This document shows positions 62,944 to 64,000 of a stretch of 64,000 bases of DNA, one piece after another. Each line of letters starts with the position of its first letter. Position 1 is the stretch's first letter. Both the position numbers and the translations under genes were made by a program. Source of the stretch: Planctomonas deserti (GTDB lineage: Bacteria > Actinomycetota > Actinomycetes > Actinomycetales > Microbacteriaceae); the NCBI RefSeq assembly GCF_003067705.1, contig NZ_QANL01000003.1:124001-188000 (forward strand), written 5' to 3'. Below the pieces are notes generated by a model. The model was not told the origin of the DNA and did not search any database. It saw only the letters and a list, made by a program, of their open reading frames with translations.

Positions 62944-63651
62944 TCAGCCGGCGGGCGTCGGGAACATCGGCACTCCGTCGCGCACGAAGGCGAAGAAGGG
63001 CCGCGACCCCCACCACAGCGACGCCAGCAGGAACACGATCCCGCACAGTGCGCCGATGCCGACCACCACGGGCGTCGTTGCGCCAAGGGCCATGGCGATC
63101 GCGGCGACGAGGAGCGCGAGCAGGGCGCTGTTCACCGCCACCATGAACACCATGCTGCTGCCGGCCACCTGGGTGCGGCGCGAGCCCAGGAAGTAGTAGG
63201 TCTGTGTGACGCCGGCGGCGTCGTCGTGCGTGGAGGCCATGAAGTACCGCTCGATGCCCGGATCCAGTTCCGCGTACGCCGCCCGCAGCCGGTTCATGGC
63301 GACGACGTACATGAGGTCGTCCATGGCGGCGTTGAACACCCGGATCTGCGTGAGCACGCCGACCAGGACCGCGAAGGCCAGCACGACGATCGCGAAGATG
63401 CCGAAGCCCTCCGAGAAGTCCGTCGCCTGACCGATGAGGGCCAGGCTCACGAGCCCGGCGGACACCAGGGTCAGGAACATGGTGATGCGGGTCAGCACCT
63501 CGGACTGCGTCGACGACCGAGCCGCGAGCAGGCCCCAGTGCTCAGTCGCGAGCAGCTGGGCGCGCACGGACGGAGGCGGCGGGGGAGCGACCCCGTCGCC
63601 GAAACCCGGTGCCTGCCCGTCCTCGGGCGGCACGGCGCCATCCCCGGCCAC
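62944..63651 (-). CDS. Four-TM membrane protein of unknown function
   Basis: A 235-residue membrane protein. A Pro/Gly-rich N-terminal tail (1-30) is followed by a helical region and two hydrophobic segments (about 55-75 and 83-102), a cytoplasmic domain (about 105-165, with MNRLRAAYAELDPGIERYFM), then two more segments (about 168-190 and 195-215). No transporter or enzyme signature is visible. The 2+2 arrangement with a central soluble domain is seen in several uncharacterised actinobacterial families. It converges on the kinase-like gene. Confidence 0.7.
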   Translation of the reverse strand: MAGDGAVPPEDGQAPGFGDGVAPPPPPSVRAQLLATEHWGLLAARSSTQSEVLTRITMFLTLVSAGLVSLALIGQATDFSEGFGIFAIVVLAFAVLVGVLTQIRVFNAAMDDLMYVVAMNRLRAAYAELDPGIERYFMASTHDDAAGVTQTYYFLGSRRTQVAGSSMVFMVAVNSALLALLVAAIAMALGATTPVVVGIGALCGIVFLLASLWWGSRPFFAFVRDGVPMFPTPAG

Positions 63652-63741
63652 GGGCCCATTGTGGTCCCAGCGACGCCGCGCCTCTAGGGGGAAGTGCCGG
63701 GTGAAGTGGGCGCCGCGCTACCTGTAGGGGCCTCCGTGTGG

Positions 63742-63812
63742 AGGGGATGACGGGAATCGAACCCGCGTAATCAGTTTGGAAGACTGAGGCTCTACCATTG
63801 AGCTACATCCCC
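63742..63812 (-). tRNA. tRNA-Gly (TCC anticodon)
   Basis: On the minus strand acceptor GGGGATG pairs with CATCCCC; the D arm is GCTCAATGGTAGAGC, the anticodon loop CTTCCAA carries TCC, and the T arm has GCGGGTTCGATTCCCGT. Discriminator T is followed by an encoded CCA (63739-63741), unlike tRNA-His and tRNA-Arg in this window. Confidence 0.95.
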
Positions 63813-64000
63813 GCAGCGCCGTGGGACGCGATCCTTGACGATCGCCTCGCCGGTTCGGACCCTCGGTGGAGGAGCCCGGCCCGTTGACGTGCGCGAGCCA
63901 GCTTAGTACAGCCTCCGGCGTGCCCGGACCACGGCGCTCCCGGGACCTCCGCTAGACTTGCGGAGGCCATTTCGCCCGCACGCGCGCTTCTGCATGCGTT
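63813..64000. other. Right-edge intergenic region
   Basis: The last 188 bases hold the upstream region of tRNA-Gly and no complete gene. TAGACT at about 63954-63959 on the plus strand resembles the -10 boxes of this genome and may belong to a gene starting beyond the window; this cannot be confirmed here. Confidence 0.4.

Overview
The window is a dense, very GC-rich actinobacterial chromosome segment. The following point to the family Microbacteriaceae, genus unresolved: a mycothiol-dependent nitroreductase homologue, a Ku/LigD end-joining pair, an SCO4848-type membrane protein, a DUF3140 protein, a DUF7882 protein of the kind seen in Microbacteriaceae, a DUF222/HNH (13E12-type) gene, and many leaderless promoters. 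There is no prophage, plasmid or complete insertion sequence. Most genes are ordinary housekeeping or accessory chromosomal genes.

Layout. 1-4.6 kb: truncated lacZ-type beta-galactosidase with a LacI-like operator, small conserved proteins, an aminodeoxychorismate-lyase-like enzyme divergent from an N6-type methyltransferase. 4.6-9.3 kb: four of six small acidic, disordered, mostly leaderless genes, interleaved with a DUF222/HNH gene bracketed by inverted REP-like repeats, and a general-stress flavin protein. 9.4-16.7 kb: hydrolases, a Nudix enzyme, a PiT phosphate transporter behind a PHO-box-like repeat, a purine permease and a ZIP metal transporter. 16.7-21.8 kb: two YtxH-like proteins (one with LEA-like 11-mer repeats), further acidic proteins, aspartase with an unusual tail, and a FAH-family enzyme. 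22.2-25.8 kb: ligD and ku, divergent with only 20 bp between start codons. 26.0-29.7 kb: TPP riboswitch followed by a YkoE-YkoD-YkoC thiamine-related ECF transporter and a P-loop kinase.

30-45.5 kb: a predicted inactive D,D-carboxypeptidase homologue, tRNA-His, orn, tRNA-Arg abutting nadE, a YghZ-type aldo/keto reductase, msrA, a second SSB, a lipoprotein, a repeat-containing secreted protein, ettA, two thioesterases, a Rieske lipoprotein and a five-unit array of ~100-bp hairpin repeats. 45.6-50 kb: mscS translationally coupled to a group II truncated haemoglobin, and pepN. 50-55.4 kb: a run of same-strand genes (DUF2332, monothiol nitroreductase homologue, rpiB, Nei-type glycosylase, PaiB-like protein, amidohydrolase). 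55.6-64 kb: a two-component system, DUF7882 protein, a canonical ACC deaminase gene divergent from a galactose oxidase homologue with all copper/radical residues, membrane proteins and tRNA-Gly.

Themes. Several genes suggest stress and desiccation survival (LEA-like repeats, acidic disordered proteins, YtxH, NHEJ, MsrA, a mechanosensitive channel). A plant-associated life is suggested by ACC deaminase, beta-galactosidase and galactose oxidase. Most striking are the galactose oxidase, the acidic-protein set sharing one promoter layout, the REP-like repeats arranged around the HNH gene, and the tRNA-Arg/nadE junction. Assignments rest on reading translated motifs by eye; no database search was possible.
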